Shown: positions 29,150 through 38,205 of the stretch, piece after piece | Layout of the letters: each line of letters starts with the position of its first letter | How positions within the stretch are numbered: the first letter of the stretch is position 1 | Origin: Burkholderiaceae bacterium | Lineage (GTDB): Bacteria; Pseudomonadota; Gammaproteobacteria; Burkholderiales; Burkholderiaceae_B | NCBI GenBank assembly: GCA_030158305.1 | Contig: JAOATE010000003.1 | Location: 108,336 to 172,335 of the forward strand | Direction: 5' to 3' | Length of the DNA: 64,000 bases | Translations under genes and position numbers: made by a program | The notes under the pieces: generated by a model | Databases searched by the model: none | Seen by the model: the letters and a program-made list of their open reading frames with translations, nothing else | What the model was told of the DNA's origin: nothing

Positions 29150-30306
29150 TTCAAGACTCAACACTCAACACTCAACGCCTCGACGACATTCGTCAATTTG
29201 TCCGTGAGATCGCTATTCCTGCGGAAGCTCAAGTGGTCAGGGACAACGAGATTCCCGCGCATATCGTCCAGATCATGCGCGAGCGTGGTTATTTTGGCTG
29301 GAGTATTCCGCGCGAATATGGCGGCGCAGGTATGACAACTGAGGAACTCGCGCTCGCCAATATTGAACTTTCGAAGGCCGCGACGGCGTTTCGCGCGCGG
29401 GCGGGGACCAACACCGGTATCGGTGCTGAATCCATCATTCAAGACGGCACGCTTGAGCAAAAACAAGAATGGTTGCCCAAGCTCGCCAGTGGTGAGGTCA
29501 CGGGCTGTCTCGCATTGACTGAACCCGAGGCAGGCTCGGATGCCACAGCACTGAAGGCGTCTGCAACCCCAGCGATGACAGGCAGTGCGCAGCAGTGGCG
29601 CATTAATGGCACTAAACGCTACATCACGAACGCCCCGATCGCCGAGCTCTTTACGGTATTTGCCAGAACCGACCCCGAGGACTTGTCGCACCGCGGCATC
29701 AGCGCCTTTTTGATTCCACGTCAAACACCTGGCTTGAGTACGGGACCTGAGCATCGGAAAATGGGTCAGTCAGGCTCGCCTGTCTCGGAGGTTTACCTTG
29801 AGGATGTCATGGCAAGCAGCGAGCAGATCGTAGGCGGCGTGCCCGGAAAAGGCTTTGCGACCGCCATGAAAACTCTGAATAAGCAACGTATTAATTTGGC
29901 CGCGCTGTGTATCGGTCCGGCGATGCGTCTGCTCGACGAGGCTCTGGCGCATGTCAAAAAGCGAGAGCAGTTTGGCAAACAGATTGGGGAGTTTCAACTG
30001 GTGCAAGCCATGCTCGCAGAATGCCAAGTAGAGATTTCAGCGGCACGCAGTCTGGTACTGGAGACTGCGCGCGCACGTGACAACGGTGAGGATGTGACGA
30101 CACAAGCCTCGATCTGCAAATACTACGCCTCAGAGATGTGCGGACGTGTGGCAGATCGCGTGGTGCAAATTTTCGGCGGCGCAGGCTACTGCGCCGACAT
30201 TGGCGGACCGATTGAAATGCTGTATCGGGATGTCCGGCTGTTCCGTTTGTACGAAGGGACCAGCCAAATCCACTTGCTCAACATCGCAAAACGGATCATG
30301 AAGTAA
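29146..30306 (+). CDS. Acyl-CoA dehydrogenase
   Basis: FAD-dependent alpha,beta-dehydrogenation of an acyl-CoA. The short-chain type fold of 386 aa contains YGGAGMTTEELA, CLALTEPEAGSDATAL (FAD binding), ITNAPIAELF and GRVADRVVQIFGGAGY. The C-terminal YEGTSQIHLLNIAKR has the catalytic Glu near residue 370. It overlaps iclR by four bases and is followed by a Bug receptor, so uptake and oxidation of the same compound is plausible. The acyl chain cannot be told from sequence. Confidence 0.9.
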   Translation: MIQDSTLNTQRLDDIRQFVREIAIPAEAQVVRDNEIPAHIVQIMRERGYFGWSIPREYGGAGMTTEELALANIELSKAATAFRARAGTNTGIGAESIIQDGTLEQKQEWLPKLASGEVTGCLALTEPEAGSDATALKASATPAMTGSAQQWRINGTKRYITNAPIAELFTVFARTDPEDLSHRGISAFLIPRQTPGLSTGPEHRKMGQSGSPVSEVYLEDVMASSEQIVGGVPGKGFATAMKTLNKQRINLAALCIGPAMRLLDEALAHVKKREQFGKQIGEFQLVQAMLAECQVEISAARSLVLETARARDNGEDVTTQASICKYYASEMCGRVADRVVQIFGGAGYCADIGGPIEMLYRDVRLFRLYEGTSQIHLLNIAKRIMK

Positions 30307-30350
30307 TTTTATTTTTTATTCATCAGTTTTATTGCTCTCTGGAGGCAGAC

Positions 30351-31316
30351 ATGAAAATAATTAGCCGCATCGCACTCGCACTTGGCTTAACACTGAGTGC
30401 AACAGGCTTGGCACTCGCTCAAGAATGGCCCACAAAGCCAATCAAACTGATCTCGCCCTTTCCGGCAGGTGGCTCAAACGACATCGCCACACGCGTCATC
30501 GGTGAACGCCTTGCCGTCCGCCTCAAACAACCTGTTGTCGTGGAAAACAAGCCAGGCGCCAATACACGTATTGCTTCTGCATTCACGGCCAAGGCTGATC
30601 CGGATGGCTATACCTTGTTGATGGCCGCCGCACCACACACGACTAACCCTGCATTATTTGGTCAACTTCAATACGATACGCTCAAAGACTTTACGCCCAT
30701 TATCCAAGTGGTCCGTGCTCCACTTTTCTTGTTGGTCCCCGCAGCCTCACCAGTCAAAACTACCAAAGAGTTACTTGCACTCGCTGCCAAGTCTGGGACA
30801 GTCAATGTCTCCAGTCCAGGTAATGGCACAGGCCCTCATTTGGCGATTGAGTTGTTTAACTATTTGGCTAAATCGAACATGACGCATGTGCCCTACAAGG
30901 GCGATGCGCCAGCGATGACGGATCTCGTCGGTGGCCAGTTGACGGCTGGCGTGCATCCTATTGTCGCGCCTCTGCCCTTTATCAAGAACGACCGGTTGCG
31001 CGCGATTGCCGTGTTTGGCTCACAGCGCTCAGCTTTGTTACCAGACGTTCCCTCACTTGGTGAGCAAGGGTTCAAAGATACTGACGTGTACACCTGGTTC
31101 GGTCTCGTCGGCCCCGCAAAGCTGCCCGCGAATATCGTGACGCGCCTGAACAAAGAGATCAACGAGATCCTGGCTCAACCCGATGTGAAAGAGCGCTTTG
31201 TCTCAATTGGCATGGAGCCTGTCGGCGGGAGTTCAAAAGATTTCCAACAGTACATCGAAACAGATATCAAGAAATGGAACGAGCTCGTCAAGGTGCGCAA
31301 CATCAAGACGAACTAG
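30351..31316 (+). CDS. Bug-family periplasmic substrate-binding protein (second of three)
   Basis: Signal peptide (about 1-24, ending LALAQ) and Bug/TTT receptor motifs: PFPAGGSNDIATRVIGE, VENKPGAN, DGYTLLMAA, SSPGNGTGPHLAIELF and HVPYKGDAPAMTDLVGGQL. GGAGG sequence 'ctctggaggcag' precedes the ATG as a strong ribosome site. It is the last gene of the iclR-acyl-CoA dehydrogenase transcript. It has the same PGNGT and PYKGD core as the Bug protein at 13402-14379 but is clearly divergent from it. No membrane components (TctA/TctB) are nearby. Confidence 0.9.
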   Translation: MKIISRIALALGLTLSATGLALAQEWPTKPIKLISPFPAGGSNDIATRVIGERLAVRLKQPVVVENKPGANTRIASAFTAKADPDGYTLLMAAAPHTTNPALFGQLQYDTLKDFTPIIQVVRAPLFLLVPAASPVKTTKELLALAAKSGTVNVSSPGNGTGPHLAIELFNYLAKSNMTHVPYKGDAPAMTDLVGGQLTAGVHPIVAPLPFIKNDRLRAIAVFGSQRSALLPDVPSLGEQGFKDTDVYTWFGLVGPAKLPANIVTRLNKEINEILAQPDVKERFVSIGMEPVGGSSKDFQQYIETDIKKWNELVKVRNIKTN

Positions 31317-31348
31317 TTTAACTTGCCAGGTGGCCGAGGCAATTAAAC
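31316..31348. terminator. Hairpin between convergent Bug and ABC ATPase genes
   Basis: gtttaacttgcc (31316-31327) pairs with ggcaattaaac (31338-31348), eleven pairs with one bulged base and a ten-base loop. It overlaps the ends of the two convergent genes. AT-rich stem bases and absence of another terminator support a bidirectional stop, at modest confidence. Confidence 0.45.
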
Positions 31349-32347
31349 CTGCATCGGCCAACCTTCTGCAACACCATGGCAGGCAATTTCCACGCCTTTA
31401 AAGTTTTGTGTCGCGGGGGCTTCAGTTTTGCAGCGCTCTCGCACAAAGGGACAACGCGGGTGAAAGGTACAACCTGAAGGTGGATTCAAAGGATTGGGAA
31501 CCTCACCCGCAACGGGTGTTCGCTTGCGTCCCTGCCCCGTCATATCTGGAATCGCTGAAAGCAACATCCGCGTATAGGGATGCTGAGGATTTGCAAACAA
31601 GGTGTCACGATCGGCGATTTCGACGATTCGCCCCAGATACATCACGCCCACACGATCCGCCACGTGGTGCACAACCGCCAAGTTATGTGAAATGAACAGA
31701 TAGGTCAGACCAAGATTTCTCTGCAAGTCTTTCATAATGTTCAACACTTGCGCTTGAACAGATACATCGAGTGCCGAAGTCGGCTCATCACACACGAGAA
31801 ACTCGGGATTGACCGCCAAGGCTCGCGCGATCGAAATGCGCTGTCTTTGTCCACCGGAAAACTGATGTGGAAAGCGTGACTTGTCGGAGGGATGCAAACC
31901 AACCTGGGTCAACAGCACGTCTACCCGCGCGTCGCGTTCCTGCTCGGTCATGTCCGTATGCGCCAGCATCGGCTCTGCGATGATCCGTCCAACACGCCAG
32001 CGAGGATTCAGACTGGCATAGGGATCCTGGAAAATCATCTGAAGGCGCTTGCGCAAGGCCAGGCCAGAGCGGCCCTGCATATTTGAAATCGGTTGACCAT
32101 CAAAGGTGATGCTTCCACGCGTGAGCGGATAGAGACCGACCAACATCCGGGCAATGGTGGACTTGCCGCAACCGGACTCCCCCACTAGCGCTAGAGTCTC
32201 GCCCTTGCGAATGCCAAATGACACACCATCGACGGCGCGCAGAATACTACGTGGCTTGCGGGATAACACGCGCTCGAGCCAGGGTGCCGAGACATCAAAC
32301 CAACGTGCCGCATCATGCACTTCGACTAAAGGACGCTCTGTGCTCAT
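31343..32347 (-). CDS. Peptide/nickel-type ABC importer ATPase, DppF-like
   Basis: Second ATPase of an oligopeptide/dipeptide-type importer. Walker A GESGCGKST, Q-loop FQDPYASLNPR, signature FSGGQRQRISIARAL, Walker B CDEPTSALD and the H-loop are all intact. The C-terminal oligopeptide/dipeptide domain contains GCTFHPRCPFVRERC, with the paired cysteines that often bind an iron-sulphur cluster in this family. It is the last gene of a five-gene minus-strand operon, overlapping the DppD-like gene by four bases. Confidence 0.92.
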   Translation of the reverse strand: MSTERPLVEVHDAARWFDVSAPWLERVLSRKPRSILRAVDGVSFGIRKGETLALVGESGCGKSTIARMLVGLYPLTRGSITFDGQPISNMQGRSGLALRKRLQMIFQDPYASLNPRWRVGRIIAEPMLAHTDMTEQERDARVDVLLTQVGLHPSDKSRFPHQFSGGQRQRISIARALAVNPEFLVCDEPTSALDVSVQAQVLNIMKDLQRNLGLTYLFISHNLAVVHHVADRVGVMYLGRIVEIADRDTLFANPQHPYTRMLLSAIPDMTGQGRKRTPVAGEVPNPLNPPSGCTFHPRCPFVRERCKTEAPATQNFKGVEIACHGVAEGWPMQV

Positions 32348-33318
32348 GACGCCTCCTTTGATTCATGTAACCAACAGGCTGCTTGCGAGGTGCCAACCTG
32401 AATGATTTCGGGACGCTCTTCGCGGCAGCGATCCATGACACGCGGGCAGCGTGGATTAAACGCGCATCCCTTGGGAATCGCCGTGAGCCTTGGCATCGAA
32501 CCATCAATCTGCACCAGACGTTCGACATGATGGTGGATGGAGGGAATCGAGCCCATCAGTCCCACCGAGTAAGGGTGACGAGGCGCATGAATCACGTCAC
32601 GCACCTTACCGATTTCAGCGACGCGTCCCGCATACATCACCACGACTCGATCAGCCGTTTCGGCGATCACACCCATATCATGTGTGATGAGCATCACGGC
32701 GGTGCCTTGTTCGCGGCACATCTTTTTAATCAACTCAATAATCTGCGCTTGAATAGAAACATCCAGTGCCGTGGTGGGCTCATCCGCGACGATCAACTTG
32801 GGCTGTGCCGCTAAGGCCAGCGCGATCACGACACGCTGACGCATGCCACCCGAAAACTGATGGGGATAGTGATCAATGCGCTCACGTGCGGCGGGGATAC
32901 CCGTCGACTCTAGAAGCTCAATGGCGCGTTGACGAGCCTGTGACCAGGTCATGGGCAAATGCGTCACAATCGTCTCAGCAAGCTGGTGACCAACGGTATA
33001 CAGCGGATTGAGAGAGGTCAGCGGATCTTGAAAAATCGCCCCAATCTCACGGCCACGAATCGGCCGCATCTGCTCGTCCGACAAATTGTCGATGCGCCGG
33101 CCTTCAAGCAGCACTTCACCACCGGAAATGCGTCCTGGCGGTTCGAGTAAACCAATAATGGCAGCACCGGTCAGAGACTTACCCGCGCCTGACTCGCCCA
33201 CGACGCCCACCACCTCGCCCGCCGCGATCGAAAACGACACGTCGTTCAACGCTTTTAAGGTGCCATGTCGTGTCGGAAACTCGACGCTGAGGTTTTTAAT
33301 TTCTAAAATATTAGACAT
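32344..33318 (-). CDS. Peptide/nickel-type ABC importer ATPase, DppD-like
   Basis: First ATPase of the importer: Walker A GESGAGKS, Q-loop FQDPLTSLNPLY, signature FSGGMRQRVVIALAL, Walker B ADEPTTALD, and the C-terminal motif GCAFNPRCPRVMDRC. A TTG at 33330 opens the frame, but the ATG at 33318 is preceded by GAGGG with good spacing and fits the family start. It is eight bases from the permease stop, tightly coupled. Together with the partner ATPase it forms the heterodimer that powers import. Confidence 0.92.
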   Translation of the reverse strand: MSNILEIKNLSVEFPTRHGTLKALNDVSFSIAAGEVVGVVGESGAGKSLTGAAIIGLLEPPGRISGGEVLLEGRRIDNLSDEQMRPIRGREIGAIFQDPLTSLNPLYTVGHQLAETIVTHLPMTWSQARQRAIELLESTGIPAARERIDHYPHQFSGGMRQRVVIALALAAQPKLIVADEPTTALDVSIQAQIIELIKKMCREQGTAVMLITHDMGVIAETADRVVVMYAGRVAEIGKVRDVIHAPRHPYSVGLMGSIPSIHHHVERLVQIDGSMPRLTAIPKGCAFNPRCPRVMDRCREERPEIIQVGTSQAACWLHESKEAS

Positions 33319-33326
33319 GTCTGCCC

Positions 33327-34241
33327 TCAACTCAAACGGGGATTCAGGGCATCACGCAGCCAATCCCCAAGAAGGTTGACAGACAACACCAGCAGCACGA
33401 GAGCCGCACCCGGGAAAATGGTGATCCACCACTCGCCGGAAAACAAAAAGTCATTGCCCACGCGGATCAGTGTTCCAAGCGAGGGAGAGGTGGGCGGCAC
33501 ACCGACCCCTAAAAAGGAGAGTGTCGCTTCTGTAATGATCGCGGTTGCCAGGTGAACCGTCGCGAGCACCAATACAGGACCTAATACATTGGGCAGCACG
33601 TGGCGAAACATGATGACGGGCGAAGAAATACCAATCACACGCGCTGCTTGAACGTACTCACGATTTTTTTCGACAAGGGTCGAGCCCCGAACCGTTCGCG
33701 CATATTGGGGCCAACCCGCCAGGGCAATCGCCCCCACCAACACTGGAAATGCGATCACCTCGTGCATGTCACCTGGCACCACTGCACGTGCTACACCATC
33801 GATCAGCAAGGCAATCAGAATGGCAGGAAAGGAAAGCTGGACATCCGCCACGCGCATAATCAAGGCATCAATGCGGCCCCCTGCGTAGCCAGAAATCAAT
33901 CCAAGCACGACGCCGAGCAACATCGCACCCGCCACCGCAGCCAAGCCGATGAGCAGGGATACTTTGGTGCCGTACATCAAGGCGGAGAGCAGATCACGTC
34001 CTTGACTATCCGTACCCAATAAGTATTTGGACGTACCATCGTCTGCCCAAACGGGAGGCTTGAGCGCATCCAGCAACTCGATCGTTGCCAAGTCAAAGGG
34101 GTTGTGTGGCGCAATCCATCCAGCGCCAAACGCAGCAATCAACATGATGAGCAGCGTAAAGGTCGCAATGATGGCCACGGGTGTATGTCGCCATGACCAA
34201 GCGAGATCCCCATTCCAGAATTTTGCAAGAGCGGCGCGCAT
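33327..34241 (-). CDS. Peptide/nickel-type ABC importer permease, DppC-like
   Basis: Inner-membrane permease with about six transmembrane segments, the first at ATFTLLIMLIAAFGAGWIAP. GTDSQGRDLLSALMYGTKVSLLIG is the conserved DppC periplasmic entry, in parts. The EAA cytoplasmic loop is YVQAARVIGISSPVIMFRHVLPN. The 304 aa are usual. Its ATG overlaps the preceding permease stop by one base. Confidence 0.92.
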   Translation of the reverse strand: MRAALAKFWNGDLAWSWRHTPVAIIATFTLLIMLIAAFGAGWIAPHNPFDLATIELLDALKPPVWADDGTSKYLLGTDSQGRDLLSALMYGTKVSLLIGLAAVAGAMLLGVVLGLISGYAGGRIDALIMRVADVQLSFPAILIALLIDGVARAVVPGDMHEVIAFPVLVGAIALAGWPQYARTVRGSTLVEKNREYVQAARVIGISSPVIMFRHVLPNVLGPVLVLATVHLATAIITEATLSFLGVGVPPTSPSLGTLIRVGNDFLFSGEWWITIFPGAALVLLVLSVNLLGDWLRDALNPRLS

Positions 34242-35230
34242 CAGTGGCCCCCTCCTGACTTGCCCAGACCCACACGGAGTCGCGGATCGACAGCGAAGTA
34301 CAACAAATCAACAATCAGATTAATCACCACAAAAATAAATGAGATCAGACACAGATAAGCCGCCATCACCGGAATGTCGGCGAACTGGACAGCCTGAATA
34401 AAGAGCAAGCCCATGCCCGGCCACTGAAACACGGTCTCTGTGACAATCGCAAACGCGATGATGCCGCCGAGCTGCAAACCCATGATCGTGATCACAGGCA
34501 CGAGCGTGTTTTTAAGGGCATGACCGAAGTGAATCGCACGCTTAGTCAAACCGCGTGCGCGTGCAAACTTGATGTAGTCGGCACGCAAGACCTCGAGCAT
34601 CTCGGAGCGCACGAGACGCAAGACCAGTGCGACTTGAAAGAGAGAAAGCGTGACTGCAGGGAGGATCAAATGCTGCCAGCCACTCGCGGTCAGCAGACCT
34701 GTCGACCACCAGCCTAGCTTCACTGTGTCGCCGCGACCATAGCTGGGCAACCAGCCCAGCTGAACAGAGAACACCAGAATTAACAAAATACCAATGAGAA
34801 ACGTGGGGAGCGAAACACCTAGAAGCGAAAAAGCCAAAAAAGCTTGGGATAGCTTTCCATTGCGCTTGAGTGCCGTGTAAACACCCAAGGGCACGCCTAC
34901 CACTAAGGCAATCAACGCTGCAGCGATTGACAACTCCAAGGTCGCCGGCAAGCGATCACGCAACAGTACCGAAACTTTTTGCCCTTGCCGCAGTGACAAA
35001 CCAAAATCACCCTGAACGGCATTGGCGAGGAAATGATAGAACTGCACAATAATCGGATCATTGAGCCCGAGATCCTGGCGCAACTGCTCCCGCTCAGCGG
35101 GCGTGCCCTCCTGACCCAACATGATCATGACCGGGTCGCCGACATACTGAAACAGAATAAAAGCTAACAGCGCGACGGTCAGCATCACGCCCACGGCCTG
35201 AAGCAACCGTCGAATAATAAAAGCGAACAT
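34241..35230 (-). CDS. Peptide/nickel-type ABC importer permease, DppB-like
   Basis: Inner-membrane permease of 329 aa. The N-terminal span is MFAFIIRRLLQAVGVMLTV, followed by the periplasmic region with GQEGTPAEREQLRQDLGL and the permease core from ELSIAAALIALVVGVPLG. The EAA loop is DYIKFARARGLTKRAIHFGHALKN. It is the first membrane gene after the binding-protein gene; the hairpin between them probably lowers its expression relative to the receptor. Confidence 0.92.
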   Translation of the reverse strand: MFAFIIRRLLQAVGVMLTVALLAFILFQYVGDPVMIMLGQEGTPAEREQLRQDLGLNDPIIVQFYHFLANAVQGDFGLSLRQGQKVSVLLRDRLPATLELSIAAALIALVVGVPLGVYTALKRNGKLSQAFLAFSLLGVSLPTFLIGILLILVFSVQLGWLPSYGRGDTVKLGWWSTGLLTASGWQHLILPAVTLSLFQVALVLRLVRSEMLEVLRADYIKFARARGLTKRAIHFGHALKNTLVPVITIMGLQLGGIIAFAIVTETVFQWPGMGLLFIQAVQFADIPVMAAYLCLISFIFVVINLIVDLLYFAVDPRLRVGLGKSGGGH

Positions 35231-35247
35231 GCATTCTCACAAAAATG

Positions 35248-35271
35248 CGAACCTCCACACGGAGGCTCGCT
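35248..35271 (-). terminator. Intra-operon hairpin after the ABC binding-protein gene
   Basis: gcgaacctcc (35248-35257) and ggaggctcgc (35262-35271) form a ten-base stem with one mismatch and a four-base loop. Read on the minus strand, the stem is followed by ATTTTTG. Such elements after a binding-protein gene commonly act as partial terminators or 3' stabilisers that keep receptor levels above those of the permeases. Confidence 0.65.
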
Positions 35272-35284
35272 TTAGAAACATCGA

Positions 35285-36856
35285 TTAATCGATGCGGACC
35301 CACTCGATCACAGGACGATTGTCCGGACGGTGAATCATCTTGACGTTTTTCTTCATGGCCCAAGGGATGATCTGGTCATGCAAAGGAATCGCGCCAAACT
35401 CTTTGGCATGAATACTCAAGGCTTCCTGAATCATGGCAGTGCGCTTGGCATCGTCGGTTTCTGTCTTGATCGTATCGATCAAGGCATCCACTTTAGGATT
35501 GGAGTAACCACCGTAGTTAAAGGCACCTGCCGCGCCAGTACCTTTGGTCCGAATCAGTGACTCAAGTGTATAGAACGCATCAAAGGTTGGCACGCCCCAG
35601 CCAAACAGATAAATACTGGTATCGCCGTTGGCCACTTTCGGGAAGAAGGTCGCGCGCGGCATCGCGTTCAGTTTGGTTTTGACACCGATCTTGGCCCACA
35701 TCGCGACAACGGCCTGACAAATCGCTTCGTCGTTGATGTAACGGTTGTTCGGGCAGTCGATCGTGAACTCGAGGTTGTTGTCGTAGCCGGCTTGCTTGAG
35801 CAGCTCACGGGCCTTGACTGGATCAAAGGGCACGCGCTTACCTAAAGCATCCGAATAGCCATTGACCTGAGGAGAGATCATGGCGCCTGTGGGCAAGGAC
35901 ATGCCGCGCATCACAGACTTTTTGATCGCCTCGATATCAATCGCACGATAGAGTGCCTCACGCACACGGACATCTGCAAGCGGATTTTTATCCTTGACGT
36001 TGCTGTACTTCAACTCAGGACTTTTGACATCCATCGCGATGTAGATGGTGCGGTATTCGTTACCGTCCAGCACGTTGACTTGTTTGCGCAAGCGGTCCAA
36101 GTCTTGTGCGGGTGGATCCAGCACGAAATCGACTTCGCCTGACAGCAAAGCAGCCGTGCGTGTCGCGTTTTGCTTGATCGGTGTGTAGACGATTTCTGTC
36201 ACGTTGCCCGTTTTGGTGGGCTTGCCCCACCAGTCTGGATTTTCAACGTAGACGGTCTTGATGTCGACTTCACGCGACTTAAGCTTGTAGGGGCCTGTGC
36301 CCATCGCATTACGCGCGGCAAAGCTCTCTTCTTTTTTGTTAAAGTCCTGAGGCTTCTCAGCGTTATTCTTTTCTGACCAAGCCTTGCTCATAATGCCCAA
36401 TGAAGGCAACTGACGCAATAAGACAGGGTTAGGACCGGCCGTGATGACATCCACGGTCAAGGGATCGACGGCGACCACATCGCTGATGCCTGCCACATAG
36501 GACTTGAACTGTGAAGAAGGTGCCATGGCGCGCTTGAGCGAGAACACGACGTCATCCGCAGTGAACGGTGTGCCGTCTTGAAACTTTACATTTGGACGCA
36601 ACTTGAAACGCATCGTGGTGGGGTTAATGCGCTCCCACGAAGTCGCTAGCGACGGCACGACTTCATATTTTTCGTTGTATTTGACTAGCGGATCGTAGAC
36701 CCACAAATTGGCTGCGATGTTCAGCCCTTCGTTTTGTGAGTGAGGATCAAGGGTCAGAATATCGCCCTGGCTGGTCCATTTGAATGTCTTGGCAAAGCCC
36801 AATCCGGGCAACAGCATCGCGGCTGAAAGGGCCGCAGCAATGAGGGTACGGCGCAT
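35285..36856 (-). CDS. Peptide/nickel-type ABC importer substrate-binding protein
   Basis: Family 5 extracellular solute-binding protein (DppA/OppA class) of 523 aa, with signal peptide (about 1-22, ending LGFA). LDPHSQNEGLNIAANLWVYDPL, WERINPTTMRFKLRPNVKFQDGTPFTADDV (in parts) and FAPNPVLLR-like GPNPVLLRQLP are typical. AGGAG lies upstream of the ATG. It is first of the operon (receptor, two permeases, two ATPases). The ligand is not necessarily a peptide; this family also imports glutathione, opines and other small compounds. The adjacent cyclase and CoA-transferase genes hint at a catabolic substrate. Confidence 0.92.
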   Translation of the reverse strand: MRRTLIAAALSAAMLLPGLGFAKTFKWTSQGDILTLDPHSQNEGLNIAANLWVYDPLVKYNEKYEVVPSLATSWERINPTTMRFKLRPNVKFQDGTPFTADDVVFSLKRAMAPSSQFKSYVAGISDVVAVDPLTVDVITAGPNPVLLRQLPSLGIMSKAWSEKNNAEKPQDFNKKEESFAARNAMGTGPYKLKSREVDIKTVYVENPDWWGKPTKTGNVTEIVYTPIKQNATRTAALLSGEVDFVLDPPAQDLDRLRKQVNVLDGNEYRTIYIAMDVKSPELKYSNVKDKNPLADVRVREALYRAIDIEAIKKSVMRGMSLPTGAMISPQVNGYSDALGKRVPFDPVKARELLKQAGYDNNLEFTIDCPNNRYINDEAICQAVVAMWAKIGVKTKLNAMPRATFFPKVANGDTSIYLFGWGVPTFDAFYTLESLIRTKGTGAAGAFNYGGYSNPKVDALIDTIKTETDDAKRTAMIQEALSIHAKEFGAIPLHDQIIPWAMKKNVKMIHRPDNRPVIEWVRID

Positions 36857-36983
36857 GGCTCGCTCCTAGAATAGTTAAATAACAAGGTCATATTGCCCCA
36901 CCCGCGATGACTGCGTCAACCATAAGCTTATTCAAGCTTTCGTCAAACTGACAGCATCGCGGATTCGGGACGTATATAGACGG

Positions 36984-38039
36984 TTAAACCGTGGCGACCG
37001 CCGTCGCAGGCGAACCCACCGCACCGGGCAAACGCAGCGGTGGCGCGGTCAACAAGAAACGATTGCGTCCGTTTTTACGCAACCATTGCGCCAAGGGGGT
37101 GAGATAGAACATCTCACCCAAATGCACACCCAGCTTAAACAAGCAATGCTCATGCAAAGGCAATGTCGCGCAACAACCGATGTGGCTCGTCGCAGGATAG
37201 GTTTCAACCGCATAGTTGTCCGCCATCAAGACCACCAATTGGCTGTCAGTGATCCACTTGAGGAGTTTTTGATCGCGACCGTCCAACGCCGCACAGCTAT
37301 TTTCAAGCGTATGCAGATCAGGATTACCCTTCATGTCCATCAGCAGTTGTGCAAAACCAGTATGCAAACACACCATATCGCCGGGTTCAACGACAACTTT
37401 GTCTTGCTCCATCACACGCATCAACGTGTCGTAACCAATAATTTCTCGCTTATTGCCAAAGTGCGCGTGGAAATCGATCATCACGCCGCGACCTTGCACA
37501 CAAGACTCGGCCATATTTTGGATACCCAGCGCGATGGCGTTGGAGGTAGACTTGTTTTCGCCCGGTCCGGGAACGCCGGCATCCTTGCCATCGGTAGGTC
37601 CGATAATGTGCTCGCCCGCACGATAGCCATTGTAATAGACCGACTCGGGGATCCCGTCGCCATTGGCATCAAATCTGGAGCCCACGTGGGCCAAACTGTC
37701 CCACTGGGTGGAGTATTGGAGGTGCATCACGACCAGATCATCACTGATCACGTCGGTTTGCTGGTCGTTATCGCGAAACAGACCATAGTTCATATTGGGG
37801 CGATCGCCACGCAACGTAGGACGGATGACAGGCGGAAAACGCCGTGGATTCAATAAGTTACCACCTGGCAGGTCCAAAGGCAGGCTCAGACAGAAAGGCT
37901 GAAACTCTTTGACCTCGGCAATCCCCTGCTTAAGCTTTTCAGAGGTCAGCAAATTGATGCGACCGCGCTGGTCATCCTCACCAAAATCACCCCAAGTAGA
38001 GCCCTCTGGGCGATTGACCCAACGTTTATTGCCACTCAT
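36984..38039 (-). CDS. Cyclase-family (kynurenine formamidase-like) hydrolase
   Basis: Metal-dependent hydrolase of the cyclase family (PF04199), 351 aa, cytoplasmic. The active-site region reads YSTQWDSLAHVGSRFDANGDG (about residues 109-129), a Gln/Trp variant of the HxGTHxDxPxH metal motif. GRGVMIDFHAHFG, CLHTGF, DNYAVETYPA and the C-terminal FLLTAPPLRLPGAVGSPA are seen. Relatives hydrolyse formyl-kynurenine, isatin or polyketide-type amides and lactones. GGAG precedes the ATG. It is upstream of and co-directional with the ABC importer, 127 bases apart, so import followed by ring or amide hydrolysis is a reasonable guess. Confidence 0.82.
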   Translation of the reverse strand: MSGNKRWVNRPEGSTWGDFGEDDQRGRINLLTSEKLKQGIAEVKEFQPFCLSLPLDLPGGNLLNPRRFPPVIRPTLRGDRPNMNYGLFRDNDQQTDVISDDLVVMHLQYSTQWDSLAHVGSRFDANGDGIPESVYYNGYRAGEHIIGPTDGKDAGVPGPGENKSTSNAIALGIQNMAESCVQGRGVMIDFHAHFGNKREIIGYDTLMRVMEQDKVVVEPGDMVCLHTGFAQLLMDMKGNPDLHTLENSCAALDGRDQKLLKWITDSQLVVLMADNYAVETYPATSHIGCCATLPLHEHCLFKLGVHLGEMFYLTPLAQWLRKNGRNRFLLTAPPLRLPGAVGSPATAVATV

Positions 38040-38137
38040 AGTTGATCTCCAGGTTTTATTTTTTAATTGAATGATTGGAACGGTAATCGCCCGTTTTACA
38101 AGAAAAACGGACCTGAAACTTGGTCAGAAAAAGTAAA

Positions 38138-38167
38138 AGGGCTGCAAACCGTTAAGTTTGCAGCCCT
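38138..38167 (-). terminator. Intrinsic terminator of the small basic protein gene
   Basis: A perfect 12-base-pair stem, agggctgcaaac (38138-38149) with gtttgcagccct (38156-38167), six-base loop. On the minus strand it is followed by TTTACTTTTTCTG. It ends the transcript of the 43-residue protein gene and lies upstream of the cyclase gene, separating the two units. Confidence 0.8.
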
Positions 38168-38205
38168 ATACTTAATTCTAAATACTTAGTCCGAATGCCA
38201 AAAAC

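Noticed and set aside
32383..32814. 143-codon open frame opposite the DppD-like ATPase
   Set aside because: It lies wholly inside a well-supported ABC ATPase gene and shows no domain or ribosome site.
37086..37856. Long open frame (256 codons) on the plus strand opposite the cyclase gene
   Set aside because: The minus-strand frame has clear cyclase-family homology; the opposite frame has no recognisable domain and reads as a composition-driven shadow.
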